From: Pseudophaeobacter arcticus DSM 23566
GTDB taxonomy: Bacteria > Pseudomonadota > Alphaproteobacteria > Rhodobacterales > Rhodobacteraceae
Assembly: GCF_000473205.1 (NCBI RefSeq)
Contig: NZ_KI421507.1
Coordinates: 1,337,934 to 1,401,933 of the forward strand
Direction: 5' to 3'
Length of the DNA stretch: 64,000 nt
Below, in pieces: positions 1-8,355 of the stretch. Numbering within the stretch: position 1 is the first letter of the stretch; each line of letters starts with the position of its first letter. The notes below the pieces were generated by a model that searched no databases, had not been told where the DNA came from, and saw nothing but the letters and a program-made list of their open reading frames with translations. A program made the translations under genes and the position numbers.

Positions 1-86
1 CCTTCAGCTGCGAAAATTCTGGCGGCGGCGGCTCCTATGCCACTGCTCGCGCCGGTGATGATAATTGTCTTTCCGTTGAGAAGCAT
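1..86 (-). CDS. Short-chain dehydrogenase/reductase, N-terminal part only
   Basis: Only the first 28 or so codons lie in the window; the gene runs off the left edge. From an ATG at 86 the reading begins MLLNGKTIIITGASSGIG, the Rossmann nucleotide-binding start of classical SDR oxidoreductases (TGxxxGIG motif bound to NAD(P)). The substrate cannot be told from this piece. It reads leftwards, like the CDF gene beside it, across a 215-base gap in which I see nothing. The family call is firm and the function is open. Confidence 0.8.
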   Translation of the reverse strand, partial: MLLNGKTIIITGASSGIGAAAARIFAAE

Positions 87-301
87 TCCTATCTCCTTAT
101 ATTGAGGACTGGGAGATGCTTAGTCAGATCGAGGCTGCTGACCGACCCGTTTCTTGCGTAAATACCATTTGTCTGCTGCGAAAGGTCGCCATTTATTGCG
201 GATGCAGCGTCGGTCGCTCTGGGCTCAAAGTCGACCTTGGGCTGGCTTGAGCACCCCTAGCGAACGCGCGGCGGCGTGGCGTTTCTCTGCGTCAGGACAA
301 A

Positions 302-1294
302 TCAATTTGTTGCTGAGGTGTGGCCGACAACTTGCAAGTCTTCACACTCAAAGCCATGGCGTTCCAAGTCGAGGGTGATGTGAGACAGCCCGAACCTATC
401 GCGAAGGGCGATCTTCACGGCCTCTTTCACGCGATCAGCCTCGTTCCAGCGGCCTTCTTTGATCACAATATGGGCGTTCAATGCGGATTGGTGTTCCTGC
501 ATCTGCCACAGATGCAGGTGGTGCACATCCCCAACGCCTGACACGCCGCGCATCGCCGCTAGCACAGCTTGCGTATCCATATCCGGCGGACTGCCCAGCA
601 TCAGGATGCGCACTGACCCGCCAATTTCGGTGATGGATTGCCACAGGATGTAACCGGCGATCAACAATGTGATCAGTGGATCAATCAGCCGCCAATCATA
701 GAGAATAATGACAGTGCCTGCCACAATGACAGCAACGGAACCAAGTGCATCCGCAACATTATGCAGGAACGCCGCGCGAATATTCATGCTGCTTTTGGAG
801 AGTGCATAGGTCAGAAATGCGGTGAGCGTATCTACCCCAAGCGCGAATGCTGCAATGATAACAACTGACCATCCGTCCACGTCTGTGGGGGCGAACAGTC
901 GCAAAACCGCCTCATACGTCAAAAAGAGGCCCAGCAGGATCAGCGTTGTGTAGTTTATCAACGCCGCAACGATCTCTGCACGGCCATATCCAAACGTCAT
1001 GGTGTCGTCTGCGGGTCGCCTTGCGATAATACGTGCAAACAGGGCCAGACCAAGCGAAAGCGCATCTGACAGATTGTGGATCGCATCGGCGATTAAAGCG
1101 AGGCTACCCGATAGAATTCCGCCGACGATCTGCACCACAGTCAACATGATATTGATCATAACGGCCCAAACTATCCGCGTGTTTCCGGCTTTGGGGTCGA
1201 TATGTTGGTGATGTCCGGGTTTGCTGAGGACGTTCCCGGTTTTGATCCTATGCCCCAATTCAGACGGGCATATTATTGAACATGTCGTCCTCAT
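302..1294 (-). CDS. Cation diffusion facilitator (CDF) family metal exporter
   Basis: Predicted inner-membrane exporter of divalent cations (Zn2+, Co2+, Fe2+ or similar) driven by proton antiport. The six-helix CDF core is plain: HNLSD (about residues 73-77) in helix 2 and HNVAD in helix 5 are the paired HxxxD metal-site motifs. A soluble C-terminal domain follows, ending in a conserved HLHLW stretch. A His-rich N-terminal patch (GHHQHID) precedes the first helix, as in many CDF proteins. The frame is open upstream to 1408, but that stretch is Arg-rich and not family-like. The start is probably the ATG at 1294, which overlaps the small gene upstream by 35 bases, or a TTG near 1256. It lies in the presumed genomic island. 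Metal specificity is not determinable by eye. Confidence 0.9.
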   Translation of the reverse strand: MRTTCSIICPSELGHRIKTGNVLSKPGHHQHIDPKAGNTRIVWAVMINIMLTVVQIVGGILSGSLALIADAIHNLSDALSLGLALFARIIARRPADDTMTFGYGRAEIVAALINYTTLILLGLFLTYEAVLRLFAPTDVDGWSVVIIAAFALGVDTLTAFLTYALSKSSMNIRAAFLHNVADALGSVAVIVAGTVIILYDWRLIDPLITLLIAGYILWQSITEIGGSVRILMLGSPPDMDTQAVLAAMRGVSGVGDVHHLHLWQMQEHQSALNAHIVIKEGRWNEADRVKEAVKIALRDRFGLSHITLDLERHGFECEDLQVVGHTSATN

Positions 1295-1439
1295 ATTTGG
1301 GTCCGACGGCCCGCTTCTCGTCTGGTGGTGCCGTTTGTTCCTTCGGCGTCTTGCCATCGTTCTTGGTGGCAGGTGCAGTCTTCGCCTCGGCGGGGGCTGT
1401 GGAGCCAAGCGCCTTTTTGTCTAGATCCTTGAAAGTCAT
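1260..1439 (-). CDS. Small hydrophilic protein of unknown function (59 aa)
   Basis: A 59-residue reading from ATG 1439 to TGA 1260, rich in Lys, Ala, Pro, Asp and Thr, with no membrane segment and no Cys. It ends in an acidic DDMFNNMPV tail. I do not recognise the family. The composition is unlike a shadow of another gene. Its 3' end overlaps the start region of the CDF gene, which would allow coupled translation. No strong ribosome site is visible upstream of the ATG. The frame stays open upstream to 1655, but that extension overlaps the end of the ABC ATPase gene and looks non-coding. Moderate to low confidence. Confidence 0.45.
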   Translation of the reverse strand: MTFKDLDKKALGSTAPAEAKTAPATKNDGKTPKEQTAPPDEKRAVGPKYEDDMFNNMPV

Positions 1440-1587
1440 TTGAAGCTCGCTTTCTGTGTTGTATGTTGGGTCCAACAACTGTCCCTCGAACGGGCACCCG
1501 GTTGCACTAATCCAAGTTAGGAGCGGCGGTCGTTCCCACGATGCATCGACGTGGTCAGCGGTAAGATCCTTTTCGCAGGTGAGCCTG

Positions 1588-2277
1588 CTAACCGGTGACA
1601 CGTCCGTCTCCGACAACAAGTTGTCTCCGACACAGACCTGCGATCTTTTCGTCATGGGTCGAGATCAGAAACGTCGTGCCTTCCTCTCGATTGATTTGAC
1701 CGATCAACTCCATGACGCGGGCAGCAGAGGCGCGGTCAAGGTTGCCGGTCGGCTCGTCTGCGAGCACCAGTTCGGGGCCGTTCATCAGGGCGCGGGCGAC
1801 GGCGACACGTTGTTTCTGTCCGCCTGACAGTTTGGTCGAGGGGAAGTTGGTCCGTTCCTCTAGCCCCATGCGCACCAGCAAGTCGCGGCCACGGTCGCGG
1901 GCGGCGGATGTCTCGCGGCCCATTCGGACAGCTGTCGGAAAGATGACGTTTTCCAGTGCGGTGAAATCGGGCAACAAGTTATGAAACTGGAAGACAAAGC
2001 CGATGTGGAGGTTACGAAACACCGTCAGCTGCTTGTCGTCCGCCGCGATCAGATCCTGCCCCAACATGTTGTAGCTGCCCGATGTGGGCTTCATCAACGT
2101 ACCAAGGATTGTCAGCAGCGTGCTTTTGCCCGAACCGGACGGACCCAGCAGGGCGGCCATTTCACCCTTTGCAAGGGAGAGTGACAAGCCGCGCAACACG
2201 CGTGTTGCCACGTCCCCGGTTCCGAAGGTCTTGACCAGATCGTTCACCTCAAGAAGGGCGCTTTGCGAAATCGTCAT
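1588..2277 (-). CDS. ABC transporter ATP-binding protein, MacB/LolD type
   Basis: A 229-residue cytoplasmic ATPase of the MacB/LolD/FtsE class, which powers periplasmic work or efflux by a FtsX-like permease. Walker A is GPSGSGKST, the signature is LSGGQKQR, Walker B runs into the D-loop as LVLADEPTGNLD, and a switch His lies in STHD. The ATG at 2277 overlaps the stop of the permease as ATGA, so the two are translationally coupled. The frame is open further upstream inside the permease gene, but that part is shadow sequence. It is third in the adaptor-permease-ATPase operon reading leftwards from 4651. Confidence 0.93.
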   Translation of the reverse strand: MTISQSALLEVNDLVKTFGTGDVATRVLRGLSLSLAKGEMAALLGPSGSGKSTLLTILGTLMKPTSGSYNMLGQDLIAADDKQLTVFRNLHIGFVFQFHNLLPDFTALENVIFPTAVRMGRETSAARDRGRDLLVRMGLEERTNFPSTKLSGGQKQRVAVARALMNGPELVLADEPTGNLDRASAARVMELIGQINREEGTTFLISTHDEKIAGLCRRQLVVGDGRVTG

Positions 2278-3491
2278 TGTCCGATTGCCGTGACTGGATC
2301 GACCCGGGCGGCCGACCTCGCAGGCAGGATAGAAGCGAGTATCGAGCCGGTGAGCGTCAGGGCAATGGCCAGTCCATACGATCCCTGGGTAATGTCCAAC
2401 GGCAGAGTCCCTGCCTGAAACGCATCGCGCGATGGGAATGGCAGCAGGGCAAGATACCCCAGGGCCGCCCCCGTGACCCCGCCCATCAGTCCGATCATGG
2501 CACCTTGAGTGACGAACACGAAAACAACGAAGCCACGACTTGCCCCCATCGCCCGCATGATCCCGATCTCGGGGCGGCGGCGGTAGGTGGAGAGCAAGAG
2601 CGCTGAGGCGACCCCGATGACGATGGTGATGAGCGCGAAGGTTTTCAGGAAATACCCGGTCTGCGCCTGTGCGTTCAGCGCCTCCATCAACTGTTCGGCT
2701 CCGTCCGTCCACGGCACAGCATCCAGACCCGTGAGCCCACTGATCCGAAGGGCGGTGGTATTGGCGGCATTCAGATCGTTCAGCTTGATCTCGATCTGTG
2801 TCACGCCTTGGGGCATGGCAAAGAGGGTTCGCGCAGTCGAGAGGCTGACAAAGGCGCGCGCGCCGTCCATCCCACCATTGCCCGTATCAAAGATGCCGCT
2901 CAGTGTGAGTGTCGCCGTGACCCCGTTTGAGCTTTGCAACCGTAGTGTCTGGCCGAGCGATAGGGCCAGATCATCTGTCAATCTATTGCCCAGCACGATG
3001 AGACCCGAGCCGAGCCGTACGGTTCCCGCGACCATGTAGCCCTCAAGGTCCAGGATCGCGGATTCTTTCCCAGGCTCCAAACCTGTCACGCTGACTTGGG
3101 CGACTTGAGCGCCGCGTGTCAGAAATCCGGCACCGGTGATCTGCGGCGAGACGGCACGCACACCGGGTACGGCCTGGATCAGGGGAAGCCATGTCGCCGC
3201 ATCACTCAGTGTGGCGGTCCGGTCGCGGCCCCGTTCGGTGACGAACAAGACATGCCCGCCATCCAAGTCATTTGGTGAAATCAAAACGGCAGGGTCATCG
3301 ATCTCGGCCTCGATCGTGATATGCGAGATATCGCCCACGGTGCGCGACAGGATGAATTCGGCCAGCCCCCCGATCAGGGCCGACATGAAAATGAAGATAA
3401 ACACGCCCACCGCGACCCCGACGACGAGGAGCGCTGTTTGCGCCTTGCTCGCCGTTAGGTATCGGCCCGCGATCTTGAGCGCGTAAAGCAT
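2274..3491 (-). CDS. ABC transporter permease, FtsX/MacB-like
   Basis: A 405-residue inner-membrane permease with the MacB/LolC layout: one N-terminal helix (about residues 19-45), a large periplasmic MacB_PCD-like domain (about 50-270), and three C-terminal helices of the FtsX domain. The sequence GIMRAMGAS after the second helix is typical of the coupling region of this family. The start ATG at 3491 overlaps the adaptor stop by one base (TGATG) and its stop overlaps the ATPase start. It should form a tripartite envelope exporter with the adaptor at 3491-4651. The cargo, whether lipoprotein, peptide, macrolide or siderophore, is unknown. No TolC-like gene is adjacent. Confidence 0.92.
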   Translation of the reverse strand: MLYALKIAGRYLTASKAQTALLVVGVAVGVFIFIFMSALIGGLAEFILSRTVGDISHITIEAEIDDPAVLISPNDLDGGHVLFVTERGRDRTATLSDAATWLPLIQAVPGVRAVSPQITGAGFLTRGAQVAQVSVTGLEPGKESAILDLEGYMVAGTVRLGSGLIVLGNRLTDDLALSLGQTLRLQSSNGVTATLTLSGIFDTGNGGMDGARAFVSLSTARTLFAMPQGVTQIEIKLNDLNAANTTALRISGLTGLDAVPWTDGAEQLMEALNAQAQTGYFLKTFALITIVIGVASALLLSTYRRRPEIGIMRAMGASRGFVVFVFVTQGAMIGLMGGVTGAALGYLALLPFPSRDAFQAGTLPLDITQGSYGLAIALTLTGSILASILPARSAARVDPVTAIGQ

Positions 3492-4651
3492 CAGGGTTGG
3501 TCCGACACGACGGCCTGCCCAACTTCGATGTTGGTGGGGTCGATGATCACGGCGTCACCCTCGGCAAGGCCTCCTGTCACGATCAGCCGTGCGGCCGGCC
3601 AATCGACGACTGAGACGGGTTGGAACATGGCGGTCCCGTCTCTGACCACAAAAACGCCGGTGCCATCCGCGCCTGTTTGCAGGGCGGTGCGCGGTAGGGT
3701 CAGCGCCGCATCGCGTCTCTCCACGATGATGTTCGTCGCAACCGTCAGACCGATGGGAGCCATGACCGGGGCCTCAAAGGCAATCTTGACCGCCAGACCA
3801 CCGGTTGCCGCATCCACAAGGGCAGACACGAAACTGACGTGTCCGTCTCGATTGCGTGCCTCACCCGCCAGTTGCAGCAGCGCAGGTTGTCCTAATGCAA
3901 TCTGTGTCGCATAGGCTTCGTCCACATCGGCTTCGACCACCAGATCGCTCAAATCTGCCAGTGTCAGCAAGGGAATTGTGGGTCCGGTAAGTTGGCCCAG
4001 CTCGGCGTCAAGCGCCACAACAGTGCCGCTGCGCGGCGCGCGGATGGTGTGATTGCCAAGCACGACTTGGGCTTGATCAAGAGCGGCGGTTTGGCGCGCA
4101 ACCTCCTGCACCGCCGTTTGGACGACATGGGCATCGGTTTCGAGCACGCTCCTGGCGATATTTGGGCCAAGGGACAGCGCGCGCTCGTAGCTTTCGGTTG
4201 CCTGAGCTTGGTTAACGAGGGCTACATCCAGGCCAGCCATGGCTTGCCGCACAATTGCATTTTGCGCGGCGGCGTCCACTTGTGCAAGGATCTGGTCTGC
4301 CTCAACCACATCACCTTCGGTAACGGCAATTGCTATCAGGGTGCCTGTAGCAACGGGCCGGATGGCGACGGAATTGACTGCAGCAATACGTCCGTTGACG
4401 GCGAGAAGGCGTGTGACGGGCGCCGCTTGGGCCATTTCGACCGCGACCACCGACGGCCCGGCCATCCACTGTTGTGAATATGCGAGAGCCGCCAGCGCGA
4501 GCCCCATGACGCTTGCACTGATCCAGAGCCAAATCCTTCGGTTTGGTGAAGCGACTGGGGCCGGATGACATAGGGCAGGGACGGGTGCTGGACTCAAAGC
4601 GAGCAGATCGGTCGTGCCGTTCTCATTGGAAGTGTTGTCAGTTTCCGTCAA
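3491..4651 (-). CDS. Periplasmic adaptor (membrane fusion protein), HlyD/MacA-like
   Basis: A 386-residue membrane fusion protein linking the ABC pump to an outer-membrane channel. An N-terminal cytoplasmic stretch is followed by one transmembrane anchor (about residues 40-60). Next come a biotinyl-lipoyl-like half, a short helical hairpin (about 125-195), the second lipoyl half (TIRAPRSGTVVALDAELGQ) and beta-barrel domains. It is first in the leftward operon adaptor-permease-ATPase. Its promoter must lie in the 210-base divergent region shared with cbpA, which carries the repeats noted at 4750-4830. The MacA-like arrangement is clear; the substrate is not. Confidence 0.9.
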   Translation of the reverse strand: MTETDNTSNENGTTDLLALSPAPVPALCHPAPVASPNRRIWLWISASVMGLALAALAYSQQWMAGPSVVAVEMAQAAPVTRLLAVNGRIAAVNSVAIRPVATGTLIAIAVTEGDVVEADQILAQVDAAAQNAIVRQAMAGLDVALVNQAQATESYERALSLGPNIARSVLETDAHVVQTAVQEVARQTAALDQAQVVLGNHTIRAPRSGTVVALDAELGQLTGPTIPLLTLADLSDLVVEADVDEAYATQIALGQPALLQLAGEARNRDGHVSFVSALVDAATGGLAVKIAFEAPVMAPIGLTVATNIIVERRDAALTLPRTALQTGADGTGVFVVRDGTAMFQPVSVVDWPAARLIVTGGLAEGDAVIIDPTNIEVGQAVVSDQP

Positions 4652-4749
4652 TGTAACTCCCTTTTCGAACTGAGTTTGCGACCGCTGGTGCGTCAGTCCC
4701 CAACCCTGTGTCTGCTAGGTCAGAATAGGTGGCCCGGACACCTTTGGTG

Positions 4750-4830
4750 CTGACATGGATCAGGGCGGCCCCCTAACTGACATGGCATAATAAGCGGACA
4801 GAAGCACCGGACGGTTGGATGGTCCGCTTA
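4750..4830. promoter_or_regulatory. Divergent control region with direct and inverted repeats
   Basis: The 210-base gap between the leftward ABC exporter operon and the rightward cbpA operon holds two repeat pairs. CTGACATGG occurs at 4750-4758 and again at 4777-4785, 27 bases apart. A perfect 9-base inverted repeat follows: TAAGCGGAC at 4791-4799 and GTCCGCTTA at 4822-4830, with a 22-base spacer. There is no T-run, so a terminator is unlikely. Operator sites for a regulator shared by both operons are the simplest reading, by inference only. Confidence 0.4.
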
Positions 4831-4861
4831 CTGCGTTTTAGTCAGAAATAAGGGAGTCTGA

Positions 4862-5809
4862 ATGCCCGACGATCCATACGAAGCGCTTGGCTTGCCCAAG
4901 TCGGCCACGGCAGACGAAATCAAGAAAGCATATCGCAAACTGGTGCGCACCAGCCATCCGGATCTAAATCCCGACGACGCGGGCGCAGAAGCACGGTTCA
5001 AGGCCATTGCCGCCGCCTATGAAGTGTTGAAAGATCCCGAGACCCGTGCGCGCTTTGATGCCGGCGAGATTGACGGACTAGGTGCGGAACGCCCTCAGCG
5101 CCAGTATTACCGCGATTTCGCACATGCACCTGACAACGCTTACCAGCAAGGTCATGGTTTCGGCGCAAATGCCGATCCCGCGGATATCTTTGCTGAGATT
5201 TTGCGAAACCGCGGGCGCGGCCATGGTGCCGACGACTTTGGCGCACGTGATTTTCAGGCCGCCGGTGCGGACGCGCGCTATACATTGGAAGTGCCTTTCC
5301 TTGATGCCGTGCGGGGCAGTAAAACGAAGATAACTCTGCCGGGCGGCCAAAGCCTTGAGGTCAAGATCCCGCGCGGCACGGAAGATGGTCAGACCCTACG
5401 ACTGCGCGGCAAGGGCAGCCCCGGCTTTGGCGGCGGACCACCCGGTGATGCATTGATCACAGTTCTTGTGCGACCCCATCCGGTGTTCCGCCGGGATGGC
5501 GACGACATCTTGCTGATTTTGCCGATTACAATAGACGAGGCCGTTCTGGGCGGCAAAGTCACCGCACCAACTATCGACGGACCAGTCGGTCTGATAGTGC
5601 CACCTGGGGCAAGCACCGGCAGGGTCCTGCGTTTGAAGGGCCGCGGCGTTGCGCGAGCGGGGCGAAAGTTGAGCGGCGATCAGAAGGTCGAATTGAAGGT
5701 CGTTGTGCCGCCTGATCCTGATGAGAGCCTGCGCGAATTTCTGTCTGAATGGCGCCAAAATCACGGGTTTGATCCGCGCATTGATTTGATGAAGAGGGCA
5801 GAGACATGA
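4862..5809 (+). CDS. cbpA: DnaJ-family co-chaperone, CbpA type
   Basis: A 315-residue type II J-protein. The N-terminal J domain (about residues 4-68) has the HPD motif at 32-34 that stimulates DnaK. A Gly-rich linker leads into two DnaJ_C substrate-binding beta domains (about 125-300). There is no CxxCxGxG zinc finger, which separates it from DnaJ proper and fits CbpA. The next gene encodes CbpM, its dedicated inhibitor, overlapping by ATGA. It would recruit DnaK to damaged proteins under stress. Its place in a mobile region next to a metal-pumping ATPase suggests an accessory stress function rather than the housekeeping chaperone. Confidence 0.93.
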   Translation: MPDDPYEALGLPKSATADEIKKAYRKLVRTSHPDLNPDDAGAEARFKAIAAAYEVLKDPETRARFDAGEIDGLGAERPQRQYYRDFAHAPDNAYQQGHGFGANADPADIFAEILRNRGRGHGADDFGARDFQAAGADARYTLEVPFLDAVRGSKTKITLPGGQSLEVKIPRGTEDGQTLRLRGKGSPGFGGGPPGDALITVLVRPHPVFRRDGDDILLILPITIDEAVLGGKVTAPTIDGPVGLIVPPGASTGRVLRLKGRGVARAGRKLSGDQKVELKVVVPPDPDESLREFLSEWRQNHGFDPRIDLMKRAET

Positions 5810-6135
5810 CAGACCTTTTCTCAGAGGATGAAGTCGTCGTTACGGTAACACGATTGACCCGCGTACAGCTTGCGCGCTTCATTGAAGGCGATTTCATCAA
5901 GCCGCAGCGCCATACCGACGGATATGTTTTCCGTCCCATTGACATCGCGCGGTTGGAGCTCTTGTGCGATCTGTCTCAGGATCTCGATCTTGAAGAAACA
6001 GCGCTTGGCATTGTGATCTCGCTTATCGATCAATTGCACGCCGCGCGACAGGATCTTGCGGCAATGGCCCAGGTGATTGACGCCCTGCCTGTGGATCTGC
6101 GCAGCCAGATCGACACCACGTTGAAACAGGGCTGA
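5806..6135 (+). CDS. cbpM: Chaperone modulator CbpM (MerR-like fold)
   Basis: A 109-residue protein of the CbpM/YccV-MerR-like family, which binds the J domain of CbpA and modulates its action with DnaK. The N-terminal winged-helix-like part contains LTRVQLARFIEGDFIKPQ, then a Phe-Arg-Pro turn and an all-helical C-terminal part. Its ATG overlaps the cbpA stop by four bases, so the two are translationally coupled, as is common for this pair. It is followed after 34 bases by the P-type ATPase gene, probably in the same transcript. Confidence 0.85.
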   Translation: MTDLFSEDEVVVTVTRLTRVQLARFIEGDFIKPQRHTDGYVFRPIDIARLELLCDLSQDLDLEETALGIVISLIDQLHAARQDLAAMAQVIDALPVDLRSQIDTTLKQG

Positions 6136-6169
6136 ACAAGGTGTGCGAAGGATCAACGGATGACTTTAG

Positions 6170-8080
6170 ATGCTCAATGATCGCATAAAGACCGCGCTGC
6201 TGGCCATTGCTTTGCTGGGCCTGATATCCGGTGCGGGCCTTTGGATGGCCGGTTTGCCGGAGTTCACTGCCTTGGCCTGGTCGGCTGGTGTTGTGCCGGT
6301 TCTTGCCGCCCTTGTAATCGAGATTATACGAAGTCTCGCGCAGGGGCGGGTCGGGCTCGATATTGTCGCCGCTTTGTCGATGTCGGCGGCGTTGGTTTTT
6401 GGCGAAGCGCTCGCAGCCGCAGTGGTCGCACTGATGTATTCGGGCGGCACCTTTCTGGAAAGCTTTGCCGAGGGTCGTGCCCGGCGCGAGATGCGCGATC
6501 TTCTGTCCCGGGTCGCGCGGACAGCGACGCGGCATCGCGGTGGACGGCTGGAAGAGGTCGCACTGGACGCCATCGTGCCGGGGGATCTGTTGTTGATCCG
6601 GCAAGGCGACGTTGCTCCGGTTGACGGCGCTTTGGAAAGTGCGCAGGCCATGTTGGATCAATCTGCCTTGACGGGTGAAGCGATGCCGGTACGCTTGGCG
6701 CGCGGTATGGACGTTATGAGTGGCGTTACCAACGCGGGCGAGGCTTTCGATTTGCGCGCAACCCGTGCGGCGTCTGAGAGCACCTATGCCGGTATCGTGC
6801 GGCTTGTAGAGGCGGCACAGAAATCCCGCGCGCCCATGGCGCGACTGGCAGATAGATACTCACTGCTTTTTCTAGGGGTGACGGTCGCGCTGGCGACCGG
6901 GGCCTGGTGGTTTACCGGCGATCCGATCCGGGCGGTCGCTGTCTTGGTCGTTGCGACCCCATGCCCGTTGATCCTGGCCGTGCCAGTGGCCCTTGTTGCG
7001 GGTATGTCACGGGCGGCGCATTTTGGCGTCCTGATAAAAGGTGCACAGGCGCTTGAGGCCATGGCACGAACCCGAACGCTGATCTTTGACAAGACGGGAA
7101 CGCTGACGGACGGGCGCCCGAAGATTGTGGCGGTCACGTCGACCGGCGATCTGAGCGAAGAGGACATCCTTTATTTTGCAGCGTCCCTTGATCAGGGCTC
7201 CAAGCACCCGGTGGCACAGGCTGTTGTCGCGGCAGCTCAGGCGCGCGGCGTTGAATTGCCGGTGCCCGCAAACGTTGTTGAGACACCAGGCGAAGGTGTC
7301 ACCGGAATTGTGGATGGTCGGGCGATCGTGGTCGGCGGAACCGGATTTATTGCGGCACAAACAGGAACGCCTCTCGATCCGAAACCTTTGGCACCGGGAG
7401 CTGTTCTGGTGTCGCTTGCCGTCGACGGCAGCCCTGCAGGGTGGATCGAGATGGCCGATACGTTGCGCAGTGGGACACCTACATTGCTGTCCGAAATACG
7501 CCGAAACGGGGTTGCACGCCTCTTGCTGGCGACTGGCGACAGGCACGCCGTTGCAGATGCGGTGACAGAGGGACTGGGCCTTGATGCTGTTCATGCGGAT
7601 CTGACACCGGATCAAAAGGTGCTTTTGGTCCTATCCGAGCGCAAACACGGCCCGGTTATGATGGTGGGCGATGGTGTAAACGATGCACCCGCACTTGCCG
7701 CGGCGGATGTTGGCGTGGCGATGGGTACACGTGGTGCCGCGGCGTCAGCCGAGACTGCGGATGTGGTTCTTTTGGTGGACGACCTTGGGCGGCTTTTGCC
7801 GGGTCTGGTGATTGCCCGCAGCGCACGCTTTATCGCGTGGCAGAGCGTCGTTGCAGGGATTGGCCTGTCAGTCGCGGGCATGTTTGCTGCGGCCTTTGGC
7901 TACCTGACTCCGGTGCAGGGCGCATTGCTGCAAGAGGTGATCGACGTCGCGGTCATCCTCAATGCACTCCGGGCGCTGAGGATCGAACCGGGCGAAATTG
8001 CAAAAGGCTCTTCGGTTACAGTTTCAGGATCGGCACCCCGCCTGCCTTCAGAAAAGAAAGCGGAGCGAATTACGCGCTAA
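6170..8080 (+). CDS. P1B-type heavy-metal-translocating ATPase without HMA domain
   Basis: A 636-residue inner-membrane cation pump. Actuator loop TGE is at about 168-170, the phosphorylation site DKTGT at about 307-311, the P1B-specific SKHPV in the nucleotide-binding domain, and the hinge GDGVNDAP near 500. The intramembrane metal motif is TPCPL (about 263-267) rather than the CPC of Cu/Zn pumps. The N-terminus starts directly with membrane helices, with no CxxC metal-binding domain. That combination points to a less studied P1B subclass of uncertain metal choice, near the SPC-type cobalt/zinc pumps. A six-codon reading starts at 6160 just before it. Probably co-transcribed with cbpA-cbpM. 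Confidence 0.92.
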   Translation: MLNDRIKTALLAIALLGLISGAGLWMAGLPEFTALAWSAGVVPVLAALVIEIIRSLAQGRVGLDIVAALSMSAALVFGEALAAAVVALMYSGGTFLESFAEGRARREMRDLLSRVARTATRHRGGRLEEVALDAIVPGDLLLIRQGDVAPVDGALESAQAMLDQSALTGEAMPVRLARGMDVMSGVTNAGEAFDLRATRAASESTYAGIVRLVEAAQKSRAPMARLADRYSLLFLGVTVALATGAWWFTGDPIRAVAVLVVATPCPLILAVPVALVAGMSRAAHFGVLIKGAQALEAMARTRTLIFDKTGTLTDGRPKIVAVTSTGDLSEEDILYFAASLDQGSKHPVAQAVVAAAQARGVELPVPANVVETPGEGVTGIVDGRAIVVGGTGFIAAQTGTPLDPKPLAPGAVLVSLAVDGSPAGWIEMADTLRSGTPTLLSEIRRNGVARLLLATGDRHAVADAVTEGLGLDAVHADLTPDQKVLLVLSERKHGPVMMVGDGVNDAPALAAADVGVAMGTRGAAASAETADVVLLVDDLGRLLPGLVIARSARFIAWQSVVAGIGLSVAGMFAAAFGYLTPVQGALLQEVIDVAVILNALRALRIEPGEIAKGSSVTVSGSAPRLPSEKKAERITR

Positions 8081-8163
8081 CTGACGCGGAGTTCGTTCAC
8101 GACCGACGTTGTGCCAGGTGCACGCCACGCTGTCGTTGCGACCAGGTTCCGGTCATTCCAGGT

Positions 8164-8355
8164 TTAAACGCTCCCAGTCAAATGAACCTCGCCGCCTTTT
8201 GCCGTCACTTTGACATGATCGTCAGAAAACCATGCTCGGTGCAGCGCATGACCGATGTCACCTTGAATTTTCGAGGTGTCAGGGCGCTTCTTCACGCTGA
8301 TCTGGTTGGAACCCCCCGTGATACCCGTCAGCGAGCGGATAGCCTTCCATAGCCT
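8164..8355 (-). pseudogene. BON-domain (OsmY-like) protein fragment
   Basis: Read leftwards from about 8355, this stretch encodes the end of one BON domain (AIRSLTGITGGSNQISV), a linker, and the first half of a second BON domain ending HLTGSV before a stop at 8164. Intact BON repeat proteins continue for another 30 residues or so after that motif and have a full first domain. Both ends are therefore missing. BON proteins are periplasmic or phospholipid-interacting osmotic-stress proteins. The upstream end runs straight into the broken integrase gene at about 8345, so a deletion joined the two. Recognition rests on motif order remembered from the family. Confidence 0.7.

Noticed and set aside
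154..378. 74-codon plus-strand frame near the left edge
   Set aside because: It overlaps the end of the CDF gene and has no motif or ribosome site; composition is not protein-like.
1588..2712. Long N-terminal extension of the ABC ATPase frame
   Set aside because: The first 145 residues are Arg/His-rich shadow of the permease gene; the ATG at 2277 overlaps the permease stop as ATGA.
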